A stretch of 64,000 bases of DNA from Calothrix membranacea FACHB-236 (GCF_014696315.1 NZ_JACJPX010000013.1:1-64000); one strand, 5' to 3'. Positions 9,378 to 17,567 are shown, counted from the first letter of the stretch. Notes: generated by a model not told the origin, from the letters alone. Numbers and translations: made by a program.

Positions 9378-9758
9378 GTGTATAAAAAATCACTAATTTG
9401 TATAGGTGATGGCGATAACATAGGTGATGTAATTGATTTTTATCTACTTTCGGAAAATATTGAAGAAGCTAGCGAGTTTTCATCCAAAGTTAAAGCAACT
9501 CTTGAACAGATAGCGGTATTAGCAGAAAAAGAAATTGATGCTTCTTTAGTGTACGTTGCTGGTGACGATATATGTTTTATTGTTTCAGCAGATTTAAATA
9601 TAAGTGAAATTTTGGCTTCATATTCACATTTGTTTTTTGAAGAAACTGGAAAAACAATGTCATTTGGTGTTGGTAAGACATCAGTAGAGGCTTTAATTTC
9701 ATTAAGAAAAGCAAAAGTCTCAGGAAAAGGGTGCGTAATTATTTTTGGAGGAGTCTAG
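9378..9758 (+). CDS. optS: mCpol (minimal CRISPR polymerase) cyclic-nucleotide synthase, Panoptes OptS-like
   Basis: 126 residues from a GTG start. It is a stand-alone palm domain related to Cas10 and GGDEF enzymes. The metal-binding motif D11-G-D13-N-I-G16 follows the first strand. The A-G-D63-D64 turn matches the GGDD motif, and the closing SFGVGKTSVEA...AK block (95-113) matches the G-x-G and Ala-Lys helix of Cas10 palms. Length equals the family minimum, with no HD or effector domain. Known mCpol proteins of Panoptes systems make 2',3'-cyclic di-adenylate constitutively (from memory of recent literature). The start is placed by the family, whose first strand begins at once; only a weak AAGGGG lies upstream. 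The stop is 2 bases before the effector start, so the two are co-translated. The gene is AT-rich and has no HIP1 site. Confidence 0.82.
   Translation: MYKKSLICIGDGDNIGDVIDFYLLSENIEEASEFSSKVKATLEQIAVLAEKEIDASLVYVAGDDICFIVSADLNISEILASYSHLFFEETGKTMSFGVGKTSVEALISLRKAKVSGKGCVIIFGGV
9747..9753 (+). promoter_or_regulatory. Strong ribosome binding site deciding a TTG start
   Basis: GGAGGAG, inside the last codons of the mCpol gene, is 7 bases upstream of TTG at 9761. It selects TTG at 9761 over the GTG at 9731, which lies within the upstream gene. The arrangement implies tight translational coupling of effector to synthase, as expected where the synthase product silences the effector. Confidence 0.75.
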
Positions 9759-9760
9759 GA

Positions 9761-10558
9761 TTGAAAACATTACATATTTTCGTAACTACAGATAGACCAG
9801 ATCAATATGTAAATCCAATTGTTTACTGTATTGAACAAGGTACAAAGCAGATCATATTTGTTCAGCTTGAAGATAGTGAAACTGAACAAATTAACCTCAA
9901 TTCATTGAAAACAAATGTTTATAAATTAATTCAGGATCTTTCAACAGGGTATTACAAGTACTACACTGGTGATCTCAAAGATACTGTTGTCTCCCTTGAT
10001 ACTGTATATAATAATGCCGATAAATTAGCTATGTTAAAAGCAAAGTATAGCTTTTGTTTATCAGATAATATTGATTGGGATGTTAAACGAATTAGCAAAT
10101 TAAGGAAATACATTTCATCACTTAGAAAAAATAAAGAAGCAATCATTGATGTCACAGCAGTATCTAAAGTGTATATAGGAGATATCTTTGCGTGTTGTTT
10201 ACTTGAGAATATTGAGAGGTTATATACTTTTGAATTATTAGTAAAACCTAATTTTGATCAACCTTGGGAAACACTTATTCATAATTTAGAAATTACTGAT
10301 GAAAAAGGTAAAACATATAAATATAAATATCCTAATTTAGCCGTTAGAAATATATTTCAAGAGTGTACTAAATCAGTATTGTTTAGAACAACTCCTTTAT
10401 TTGTTTCAATAGTTGGTACTGTTTTATTTATAGCATTAGCACTAGCAGCAACTTCTATTTTTGGGTTCAGCAGTAATTTTGCACAAGCTATGAGTACTGT
10501 TGGCACTGTACTAGGTATTATTTCATTTTTCCTAATATATTTTCCTATACGTAATTAA
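9761..10558 (+). CDS. optE: CARF-like sensor with two C-terminal membrane helices, Panoptes effector
   Basis: 265 residues from TTG. Residues about 1-165 look like a CARF-type Rossmann domain: strand LHIFVTT, then IIFVQLED, then the D130-V-T-A-V-S-K136 segment that parallels the CARF D-x-T-G-G-x-K loop binding cyclic oligonucleotides. Residues about 165-205 are beta/linker. Two hydrophobic helices, about 212-234 and 243-262, end the protein, with only three to four residues after them. It should sit in the inner membrane with the sensor in the cytoplasm and disrupt the membrane when released from ligand inhibition. Published Panoptes effectors are two-TM proteins (2TM-beta); the CARF-plus-C-terminal-2TM order here may be a variant. 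Convergent with the ferredoxin gene; AT-rich. The symbol is by analogy. Confidence 0.72.
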   Translation: MKTLHIFVTTDRPDQYVNPIVYCIEQGTKQIIFVQLEDSETEQINLNSLKTNVYKLIQDLSTGYYKYYTGDLKDTVVSLDTVYNNADKLAMLKAKYSFCLSDNIDWDVKRISKLRKYISSLRKNKEAIIDVTAVSKVYIGDIFACCLLENIERLYTFELLVKPNFDQPWETLIHNLEITDEKGKTYKYKYPNLAVRNIFQECTKSVLFRTTPLFVSIVGTVLFIALALAATSIFGFSSNFAQAMSTVGTVLGIISFFLIYFPIRN

Positions 10559-10588
10559 CATCAGCCGTTAAATTCAGTGTAAACAACC

Positions 10589-10879
10589 TCACTGTTCTAT
10601 TTTACGAATTTCGACATCATCTGTGATGTCAAGCTGACAAGCTAACCGTGCATTGTGATTGCCGGGAGCTAATGTATCTAACATTTCTTGTTCATCGCTT
10701 CTAGGTGGAGGAATTTCACCAATCACCTCAACTAAGCAAGTTCCGCAAATACCAGTACGACAACCAAACAATACAGGTGAATTTTGAATTGTCAAATGCT
10801 CAGATAAATGTTGATGAGGTTGCAGATTTATGGGGGGATAGTTAGTTCCTGGAAAGGATATTTTACAGAGTTCAGACAT
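10589..10879 (-). CDS. Plant-type [2Fe-2S] ferredoxin
   Basis: 96 residues. Ligands are C-x4-C-x2-C (CRTGICGTC) and a fourth Cys in LACQL. The spacing and the surrounding E-x-G-E-I-P-P-P insert resemble adrenodoxin/xylene-monooxygenase type or bacterial oxygenase-associated ferredoxins rather than photosynthetic PetF. It probably carries electrons to one or more of the three Rieske oxygenases of this region. Its start is 6 bases from the adenine deaminase stop (10886), so the two are co-transcribed. The Rieske gene at 8229-9251 is the next gene on this strand. Confidence 0.85.
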   Translation of the reverse strand: MSELCKISFPGTNYPPINLQPHQHLSEHLTIQNSPVLFGCRTGICGTCLVEVIGEIPPPRSDEQEMLDTLAPGNHNARLACQLDITDDVEIRKIEQ

Positions 10880-10885
10880 ATTTCA

Positions 10886-12520
10886 TCAATTAACCCATAG
10901 GGGCACAAACTTAAAATCTTTACCACTAAACAAGCCGCGATCGCTTAATTTTAAATCGGGAATTACTAGCAATGCCATGAACGCAAGCGTCATAAATGGT
11001 GCTACAAGAGTAGTACCAAGCTGTTTTGCCTTAGCATCCAACTGGGCGTATTGTTGTGCAACTTTGTAGCCATCTTCTGTACTCATCAATCCAGCTACAG
11101 GTAAAGCTAGCACTTGCACAGTATTTCCATCAGCTACAGCAATACCTCCTTGAGTGCGAATTATGGCATTTACCGCCGCACAAATTTCTTGATCGCTTGT
11201 CCCCACTGCCACAATGTTATGGGAATCGTGAGCCACGCTAGAAGCGATCGCACCTCGTTTAAGTCCAAAGTTATGTATTAATGCAATTGCTGGTGAAGTA
11301 TTTTGGTAACGATTAACAACAGTAATTTTGAGTACATCATGTTCAATATCTGCGGTAACCTCGTTATTTTGAATATGGGCAGGTAAGTGATTTTCTTCTG
11401 TTATTAACTGCCCGTCAATTGCTGTAATTACACGTACAATTGAACCATTTTTAGGAATGCGAAAATCTCCTTCCGCTTTTGGATTAGTGAGGAAATAATT
11501 TATCGGTGTTACTGGCACAGATTTCAGAATAGCTTGCCCTTCTTTCGCTGCTAAAATTCCCTTACAATAGGTAGAAATTACGGTAAATTCTTGTAAGTTG
11601 TTCACTACAATAAAATCGGCAGCATCTCCAACTTGCAGCAATCCTACATTTATTTTGTAGTGCCATACAGGATTGATACAGGCAATTTGCAGTACATTCA
11701 TCAAATTATGCCCTAAGGCTACAGCACGCTGTACCAGTACGTTAATATGTCCTTTAACTAAATCATGGGGATGCTTATCATCACTACAAAACATACATTG
11801 ATTTGGGTGAGAATCAATCAAGCTGTGTAGTGCATCAAAATTTTTGGCTGCTGAACCCTCACGAATCAGAATTTGCATTCCGAATGCAAGTTTATCTAGG
11901 GCTTCTGCTAAGGTGCTGCATTCGTGGTCTGTAGTAATTTTAGCATTAGCATAGCTACGTGCTTGCTCTCCACATAGCCCCGGTGCGTGTCCATCAATTG
12001 GATATCCTAATCTTTGGGCAATAGAAATTTTATCCATCACCTCGGCTGTGCGATTTAAAACCCCAGGAACGTTCATCACTTCGCTGAGGTAAGTGATACC
12101 ATCCTGCTCAAAAAGTTCGTGAATTTCTGTGGCTGTCAGTTTTGCGCCTGCTGTTTCAAACTCAGTTGCGGGTACGCAGGAAGGCGCACCAAAAACAATT
12201 GTAAATGGTGTTTGGGCAGCATTGGCAAGCATAAAACGAATACCTGCTAACCCCAAGACATTGGCAATTTCATGTGGATCACAAACGGCTGCAACTGTAC
12301 CATGTACCGTTGCGAGACGAGAAAATTCTGTGGGTACAAGCATTGAACTTTCGATATGAACGTGGGCATCAATAAAACCAGGAAGGATATATTGATTGTA
12401 AATTTGCCCATATTCAGGTGTTATGGCTTGAATATGCCCGTTATTGATGAAGACTGTTCCCGGAAATATGGTTTTGTGGAGAACGTCTACGATGTTTCCT
12501 GAAAGGCTAAACTTTTCCAT
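10886..12520 (-). CDS. ade: Adenine deaminase
   Basis: 544 residues, normal for the Ade family. The amidohydrolase metal motif H53-x-H55 lies in DAHVHIESSM, followed by VCDPHEIANV, a hallmark of adenine deaminase. A C-terminal domain carries the EDGYKVA...P-F-M-T-L-A-F block. It converts adenine to hypoxanthine and ammonia in purine salvage, in the cytoplasm. Ferredoxin follows after 6 bases. It is a housekeeping-type gene inside the oxygenase region, so the cluster boundary may run around it. Confidence 0.92.
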   Translation of the reverse strand: MEKFSLSGNIVDVLHKTIFPGTVFINNGHIQAITPEYGQIYNQYILPGFIDAHVHIESSMLVPTEFSRLATVHGTVAAVCDPHEIANVLGLAGIRFMLANAAQTPFTIVFGAPSCVPATEFETAGAKLTATEIHELFEQDGITYLSEVMNVPGVLNRTAEVMDKISIAQRLGYPIDGHAPGLCGEQARSYANAKITTDHECSTLAEALDKLAFGMQILIREGSAAKNFDALHSLIDSHPNQCMFCSDDKHPHDLVKGHINVLVQRAVALGHNLMNVLQIACINPVWHYKINVGLLQVGDAADFIVVNNLQEFTVISTYCKGILAAKEGQAILKSVPVTPINYFLTNPKAEGDFRIPKNGSIVRVITAIDGQLITEENHLPAHIQNNEVTADIEHDVLKITVVNRYQNTSPAIALIHNFGLKRGAIASSVAHDSHNIVAVGTSDQEICAAVNAIIRTQGGIAVADGNTVQVLALPVAGLMSTEDGYKVAQQYAQLDAKAKQLGTTLVAPFMTLAFMALLVIPDLKLSDRGLFSGKDFKFVPLWVN

Positions 12521-12672
12521 AACCCACCTTCTGGCGCTATCACGAGTGATGAAGAGTTGCCCATCTATCTTAAGTATAAAATGATTTGCTTTCCGCGAAA
12601 ATTGAGCAGTAAAAACCGTAAAAATACTTAAACAAAAATCTGCTAAAAGTAATCAAGGGTAGGATAGACACT

Positions 12673-12796
12673 AATACTGCTCGGTTAAGGATTTTCAACT
12701 CGGAATTTGGTTTGGGGAAAAGGTGAAAGGGTAAGGGTTAAAGGTTTTTTCTTGCCTTTTTCCCCTTCCCCTTTTGCCCTTAACCGACAAGTATTG
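12673..12796. mobile_element. MITE with 18-bp inverted ends and flanking direct repeat
   Basis: The ends AATACTGCTCGGTTAAGG (12673-12690) and CCTTAACCGACAAGTATT (12778-12795) are inverted copies with 16 of 18 matches. The sequence GGATAGACACTAAT occurs just outside or overlapping the left end (12662-12675) and again right after the right end (12797-12810), consistent with an 11- to 14-bp target duplication. The interior is poly-purine/pyrimidine (AAGGTGAAAGGGTAAGGG and TTTTTCCCCTTCCCC), able to form a long imperfect hairpin. It has no coding capacity. It fills most of the 367-bp gap between ade and the small gene at 12888; nothing else was recognised there. Confidence 0.75.
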
Positions 12797-12887
12797 GGAT
12801 AGACACTAATGATCGTAATGCCCACCCTACAAATAATTTTGCTAAACTCTCAAATCCAAAGTTGATTACTCTGGCTTTATTGATACA

Positions 12888-13079
12888 TCAAACATCAACA
12901 TTTATCTGTTCTATCTGTCTAGCAGCTTTCTCCCAAAGCTTTGCTGAATGTTCGTCTTGCCAATGAGTTCTCAAATTTTCTGCTTTTTTGTGGCATAGGC
13001 GCTCTAACATTTCTAGAATTGCAGATAATGTCAATTTATCAAGTAATGTTTCTAAAATTTCCATATATTCTTTGTGCAT
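12888..13079 (-). CDS. Small hypothetical protein (63 aa)
   Basis: Not a family I recognise. A soluble, mostly helical protein, with M-L-E-R-L-C-H-K-K-A-E-N in the middle and a C-terminal acidic/amphipathic helix ending QINVDV. The start at ATG 13079 is preferred over the ATG at 13103 because AAGAGG sits 8 bases upstream of it. It lies between the MITE and the AurF-like gene, same strand. It could be a small regulatory or adaptor protein; no function is assigned. Confidence 0.5.
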   Translation of the reverse strand: MHKEYMEILETLLDKLTLSAILEMLERLCHKKAENLRTHWQDEHSAKLWEKAARQIEQINVDV

Positions 13080-13258
13080 GATATTTACCTCTTGCATGTC
13101 CATTGATATATTCTGACAAAAGCTATAGAAATAACTTTTGTTTTATCAAATATATAGATTAAGATTTATTTCAAGCGCTATAAATACTTAACTAGCTGAT
13201 TCAGAGATTTTTGCTTTTTATAAATAGTCTATTGATGTACAGCAAATCTCTGTAAATG

Positions 13259-14434
13259 TTAATCTTGAGATTTGTTAAACCTTTGAAAAGCATTTTTTTG
13301 AGTTGCCAAATAACGAGGGAGTGAATTAGCAGCCATGATTGACATTTCTCGATTCTGTTGCCAAAGGTAATCGAGCTTTTCTACATATACTTTATAAGAT
13401 GCCATCGCTTCTTGATGGGTGGAAAAACTACGATGTAATCCTTCAGACTCTTCTGTAAAACAGCGACGCATCATTTCTTTAGCATCACTATCGCTCATAG
13501 AAAAAATTGGCGATCGCAACACTTGATAAATTTTGCTATATAGTGCTGGATCGTACCAGAAAATACCGTTAATCGCTGCTGAAAAGTGAAAGTGATCGCG
13601 CTGACATCCCAGCAATCCTAAATTAGCAACTAGGCTCTCAAATGCTGTTGGTGCTGGAAGAAAGGTAACGACATCGTGAGATATAATTGTCGAACTATTA
13701 AAGTGAAAGCTTTCATCAAGAAAGTGGTAGTAAGAAATTTTTGCAGGAATAGGCGCAGTTTCAGGATGAGGATGTTTTTGATAATAATTGCTGAGTTTAT
13801 GCTGGACTAATTTACCATTCAGCGTCCGCACTCCTCGGACTGTAAAATATTGACAGGCTAAAAAGGTATTATTTGCAGAAATTAAACCAAAGTATTGCAG
13901 TTGAAGTTTTTTCCACCAACTTTTCAGTGCGTTTGTGTCAGCATAAACCATCGTTTCGGTAAACGGGCCGCGCATGGGATAAGTAAAGATTAGTTCCCCA
14001 AATAATGCTTGTTCAACCTGTTTAGCAATTGTCCGAAAAGCATTAATATGCGCTCTTTCTTGGGATGATTCTAAATCTAAAGTATCGCAGATTAAGCGGA
14101 AATCTTCTTGGGCGTAAAGTCCGGCTGCGCTAGTTTGATTAAAATATATAGTAGCAATTTCGGCGGAAACAATTTGCGAGTAGTATGCTACCCAGTAAAG
14201 TTGATTTAAAATAACACGCTGATGTTGGCTGGATTGTTCCCATAAAGGTGTACCGTAGAGTAGGGAAAATTCTTCGGGATTCCAATATTCGTTTTGGCAA
14301 TCTTCATAGCGAAAGTTGGCGGTTGCTTCATCCATTAAAGCAGTATGATCCTGCTGCTTATTGCGGGTGTGGTTAATTTGTAATTTCCGATAAGTTGTTA
14401 GATTTTCTGTTAACTGGTGAATAGTATTTGTCAT
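13259..14434 (-). CDS. AurF-like diiron oxygenase
   Basis: 391 residues. The ligand spacing closely follows AurF (p-aminobenzoate N-oxygenase): E92, then E126-R-A-H129, then H237-x3-E241-x2-H244. AurF uses E101, E136, H139, E196, H223, E227 and H230. The helix-3 carboxylate (AurF E196) has no obvious counterpart; the region 193-216 has Gln195 but no Glu or Asp, so the second iron site may differ. Family members oxidise aryl-amines to nitro compounds or hydroxylate amino acids. It probably modifies the product of the surrounding Rieske enzymes. Neighbours are the divergent hydrolase (14634) and the small gene (12888). Confidence 0.7.
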   Translation of the reverse strand: MTNTIHQLTENLTTYRKLQINHTRNKQQDHTALMDEATANFRYEDCQNEYWNPEEFSLLYGTPLWEQSSQHQRVILNQLYWVAYYSQIVSAEIATIYFNQTSAAGLYAQEDFRLICDTLDLESSQERAHINAFRTIAKQVEQALFGELIFTYPMRGPFTETMVYADTNALKSWWKKLQLQYFGLISANNTFLACQYFTVRGVRTLNGKLVQHKLSNYYQKHPHPETAPIPAKISYYHFLDESFHFNSSTIISHDVVTFLPAPTAFESLVANLGLLGCQRDHFHFSAAINGIFWYDPALYSKIYQVLRSPIFSMSDSDAKEMMRRCFTEESEGLHRSFSTHQEAMASYKVYVEKLDYLWQQNREMSIMAANSLPRYLATQKNAFQRFNKSQD

Positions 14435-14633
14435 AAAAAAATTTATAGATATGATTCTTTAAATATGAGGTAAAAGGCAAGGCTAAAAAGGTAATAAGGG
14501 CTTAAATTACTGTATTTATTTCATTTGTAGCCTGTAGCTTGGCGTTTTTTAAGCTAGCAGTAAGGCTTCTTGATCATTGTGCAAGATGTAAAGTAGAAGA
14601 TAAGCACAAGTCATAAAACTTACTACAATCGCT

Positions 14634-15383
14634 ATGAGCCTTTTTTGTCTAGTTCACGGTGCGTTTCAAGGCGCTTGGTGTTGGGATTTGTTAATTCCTT
14701 ATTTAGAAGCCCAAGGTCACAAAACAATAGCAATGGATTTGCCAATTGAAGATGCATCTGCAAGTTTATCGCAATTTGCTGATGTAGTACTTCAAGCCCT
14801 ACCCAAAACTGATGATGATATCGTCTTAGTTGGTCATTCAATGGCTGGTACCTTTATTCCTCTTGTGGCTGAAGCGCATCAAGTACGTCAATTGGTATTC
14901 CTGAATGCCCTGATTCCATACCCTGGAATTAGTACAATTGATCAATTTTCTCATAACCTTGATGAGGATAGTCTTAAATCATTAAATTACGAGCCAAAAG
15001 ATTTAAGTCAAATCGCACAATTTAATGATGAACCTGATATGTTTCAGCCGGATTCTGTTGGTAGAGACTATTCAGATGAAGCAGTATTGATTGAACTTTT
15101 CTATCACGATTGTGAACCAAATCTAATGCACTGGGCGCTTGCAAAAAGTCGTTCACAGCAATCAATGGCATATATTTTTGAGTCTAATCCTTTGAAATAT
15201 TTACCAAAAATAGAGTGTAGATATATTGTTTGTACTGATGACCGAATAATTTCTCCAGCATGGTCACGCTACGCTGCACGTAAGCGTTTGGGCATTGATG
15301 TTCTTGAAATGTCTGGAGGACATTGTCCTCATTTGTCTCGTCCTGATCACCTTGCCTCCATATTGACTAATTTTAATTATTAA
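14634..15383 (+). CDS. Alpha/beta hydrolase (esterase / hydroxynitrile lyase-like group)
   Basis: 249 residues. The family opening F-C-L-V-H-G-A-x-Q-G-A-W (5-16) and nucleophile elbow G-H-S69-M-A-G are clear, and the C-terminal G-G-H-C-P-H supplies the catalytic His. This compact cap-bearing type resembles plant methyl esterases (SABP2/MES) and hydroxynitrile lyases. A small-molecule ester or C-C bond is the likely substrate. It is the only plus-strand gene of the oxidative region apart from the mCpol unit. It is convergent with the ferritin-like gene, overlapping it by 4 bases, and divergent from the AurF-like gene. Confidence 0.85.
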   Translation: MSLFCLVHGAFQGAWCWDLLIPYLEAQGHKTIAMDLPIEDASASLSQFADVVLQALPKTDDDIVLVGHSMAGTFIPLVAEAHQVRQLVFLNALIPYPGISTIDQFSHNLDEDSLKSLNYEPKDLSQIAQFNDEPDMFQPDSVGRDYSDEAVLIELFYHDCEPNLMHWALAKSRSQQSMAYIFESNPLKYLPKIECRYIVCTDDRIISPAWSRYAARKRLGIDVLEMSGGHCPHLSRPDHLASILTNFNY

Positions 15384-16297
15384 TACACACATTTATCAGG
15401 TGGGAGTGGTTGAAATGCGCCTCGTTCGTCTAAAGCTTGTACAATGGCTTCTGCGGATGCGCCGCGCATGAGCGATCGCAATATCTCTAATCGGTTTCCA
15501 CTGTGGGTTTGTGTATCCAGTTCTTCGAGGATTTGGATTTTTTGCGATCGCGAAAGATGTCCTTTTACCTGCTCGATTGCTGATAGAACACTTTGTGGCC
15601 CCACTTGTACCATAGAGAGAAAGCTGGCTAATACCTCGATTGCAGCTGCTTTACTTGTTGCCAAAACAGGATTGCGGTTAAATAGCATTGTTCCTGTACC
15701 ATGATGGCGAGATTCTGCCTGGAGAAAACTGGAGAAAAGTTCCCTTAAAATTGGATGATGACACTCTTTAGACAAGCGGCGGTAATGGCTTAATCCCCAT
15801 CCTTCTAAAACTACTTGCAGCACAAACAACAATACTGTTTTATCTGCACTTTCAACTACTTCTGTTAATAAATTCAGAAATGGATCGTTGCTACTAGTTG
15901 ATGCAATTACTGGTAAAAAATTAATGATTTGGCTGAGGTGAGTAGCCTCATCAGCACTAAAGAGTGCATAAAGCATTCGCTCTTCAACTGATTCTGCTAA
16001 CAATACCATTTTTGCCATATAACCAACACCTGCTTTCTCAATGAAGTAAGATTCTTCTAATAAACTGCAATTGGTAAGTTGAAGTATGGCAGACTTTTCG
16101 TCTATACTCGCTTGTTGGAAAATTTTTACCTGATGTAAATTAAAAAATTCTGCATCCCAATAATCTGATTGCTGCTGTGCAGTCTTATCGCTTTTATTAG
16201 GTAATGCTGCTGTTAATATTCGCCGCAGTTTATCATCAGAATTGATATGCGGTAAATCGAGTCCAGCAATTTTATATGACAAATCAATGTTTTTCAT
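15380..16297 (-). CDS. Ferritin-like diiron-type protein
   Basis: 305 residues from ATG 16297; the frame is open to a TTG at 16333, but ATG is preferred. It reads as a mostly helical ferritin-like fold with carboxylate/His pairs: E-E-S-Y-F-I-E-K, E-A-T-H, and Q-A-E-S-R-H-H, the ExxH-like pairs of non-haem diiron proteins. A C-terminal helical tail (about 230-305) follows. Such proteins act as oxygenases or oxidases, so it is a plausible partner of the Rieske gene just upstream: it starts 14 bases inside the Rieske 3' end, a strong sign of co-translation. The substrate is unknown. Confidence 0.68.
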   Translation of the reverse strand: MKNIDLSYKIAGLDLPHINSDDKLRRILTAALPNKSDKTAQQQSDYWDAEFFNLHQVKIFQQASIDEKSAILQLTNCSLLEESYFIEKAGVGYMAKMVLLAESVEERMLYALFSADEATHLSQIINFLPVIASTSSNDPFLNLLTEVVESADKTVLLFVLQVVLEGWGLSHYRRLSKECHHPILRELFSSFLQAESRHHGTGTMLFNRNPVLATSKAAAIEVLASFLSMVQVGPQSVLSAIEQVKGHLSRSQKIQILEELDTQTHSGNRLEILRSLMRGASAEAIVQALDERGAFQPLPPDKCVY

Positions 16298-17333
16298 GTT
16301 CAAATAAGGATGCAGACGAAATAGGAGAATCAACAGTTTCCCAAGTTCCCCAGCTTAAAGCTTTTTGCTGGTTGACGTGTTGGATAAATTGCAGAATTGA
16401 CTGATCTGCTTTAGTAGGAGTTTTTAAATCAAATTGAATTGTTTGAAAGACTTGGGTATCACCTTTAGCAAAGTAATTACCAACCTGCTGCGTTAACCAC
16501 AATAATGCACGATTTATACTCCATCCTAAACATCCATTTCGCTTAGGAGTTACGAGAATTGTTTGCCCTTCAGTTTTGCCATCTTCTAACATTCGCAACG
16601 TAAATATAATATAGAAATGCAGAAAATCTGGGCCTAGTGTTACAGTACCAGTGCTGCCATACCAATAGCACATACTATAAGTCACCTCATTGCGATATAG
16701 AGGACGAATTAAGCGAATTAACCAAGAATCATCACCTCCTCTTGTAGCATTGCTGAAGGTAATAGCATTAGAGTTGAGGTTTTGAGCATCAAAGACAATC
16801 TCTAAAGGGAGATTGTGTACTGTATTGAAATGATGAGCATCAATTGCATTAATTAATAACACATTGGGATGGCAATTTTTGACAAACCGAGTCCCTAATA
16901 TATAGTCGCAATCTACGTTTTCTAGTTCCGGTACAAAAGGTAATTTACTTGGCTTGTCTTCTCCCGCCCAAACCCAAATCATGCCATATTTTTCTGCTGT
17001 TGACCAAGTTTTGATACATACAGGTAAGGGTTTTCCTAGAGAAGGAATTTCTACACAAATTCCGCGCTCATCATATTTCCAATTATGAAAAAAGCAGCGA
17101 ATTCCTTCACCTTCTACTTTACCTTCCGCTAAATGTGCGCCCATGTGTGGACAATAAGCATCTACTGCTACTACTTGTCCACTAGCTCCGCGATAAATTG
17201 CGAGATTTCTACCTAGTAGGGTTATAGCTTTTACTTTGCCAACTTTTAACTGTTTTGATGGTAGTGCCCAATACCATCCCTCAACAAATAGTTTGGGATT
17301 GTTAAAAATAGAGGTTGGGCTAGTAGAATGCAT
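16284..17333 (-). CDS. Rieske [2Fe-2S] oxygenase (second)
   Basis: 349 residues. Rieske ligands are C61-P-H63 and C80-F-F-H83. The N-terminal opening G-W-Y-W-A-L-P-S and the H-F-N-T-V-H segment (catalytic iron histidines) match the single-component group close to KshA, DAF-36 and Neverland cholesterol 7-desaturase-like proteins. It closely resembles the third Rieske protein (20312-21334) in layout: both have A-Y-C-P-H-x-G and an I-D-A-x-H-x-x-T-x-H-x-L iron site. It overlaps the ferritin-like gene by 14 bases. A sterol-, hopanoid- or polyaromatic-like substrate is possible but not shown. Confidence 0.9.
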   Translation of the reverse strand: MHSTSPTSIFNNPKLFVEGWYWALPSKQLKVGKVKAITLLGRNLAIYRGASGQVVAVDAYCPHMGAHLAEGKVEGEGIRCFFHNWKYDERGICVEIPSLGKPLPVCIKTWSTAEKYGMIWVWAGEDKPSKLPFVPELENVDCDYILGTRFVKNCHPNVLLINAIDAHHFNTVHNLPLEIVFDAQNLNSNAITFSNATRGGDDSWLIRLIRPLYRNEVTYSMCYWYGSTGTVTLGPDFLHFYIIFTLRMLEDGKTEGQTILVTPKRNGCLGWSINRALLWLTQQVGNYFAKGDTQVFQTIQFDLKTPTKADQSILQFIQHVNQQKALSWGTWETVDSPISSASLFEHEKH

Positions 17334-17382
17334 ATAATAATTGGAATTAGAAAATATTAATTATTTAAAATAATTTATTGGT

Positions 17383-17410
17383 GGTGCGTTAGGCTTCGCC
17401 GTAACGCACC
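17383..17410. repeat. Palindromic repeat GGTGCGTTA...TAACGCACC
   Basis: 9-bp perfect arms at 17383-17391 and 17402-17410 with an inner GGC/GCC pairing. It is one of a family of related palindromes in this window: 20263-20290 (one mismatch), near 36412-36440, near 36652-36680, and 46079-46108. This is a typical dispersed cyanobacterial palindrome; it lies between the Rieske gene and the SulP gene. Confidence 0.65.
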
Positions 17411-17567
17411 CTACTGGACTGACACGCCTAAAATGATGCAATAGATTTTTGATGAAGTTGATTAAATCAATGCTTTCTCGTTTTTCCTAATGCACTATTT
17501 TAGCTGTGTCAATCCACTACGATTTAACTATCTACACCCAATGAATCGGTGTTTATCGGCGGTTAAT

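Noticed and set aside
9731-9760. GTG 9731 as start of the CARF-2TM gene
   Set aside because: It lies inside the mCpol gene; a strong SD sits before TTG 9761 and the Rossmann strand begins right there.
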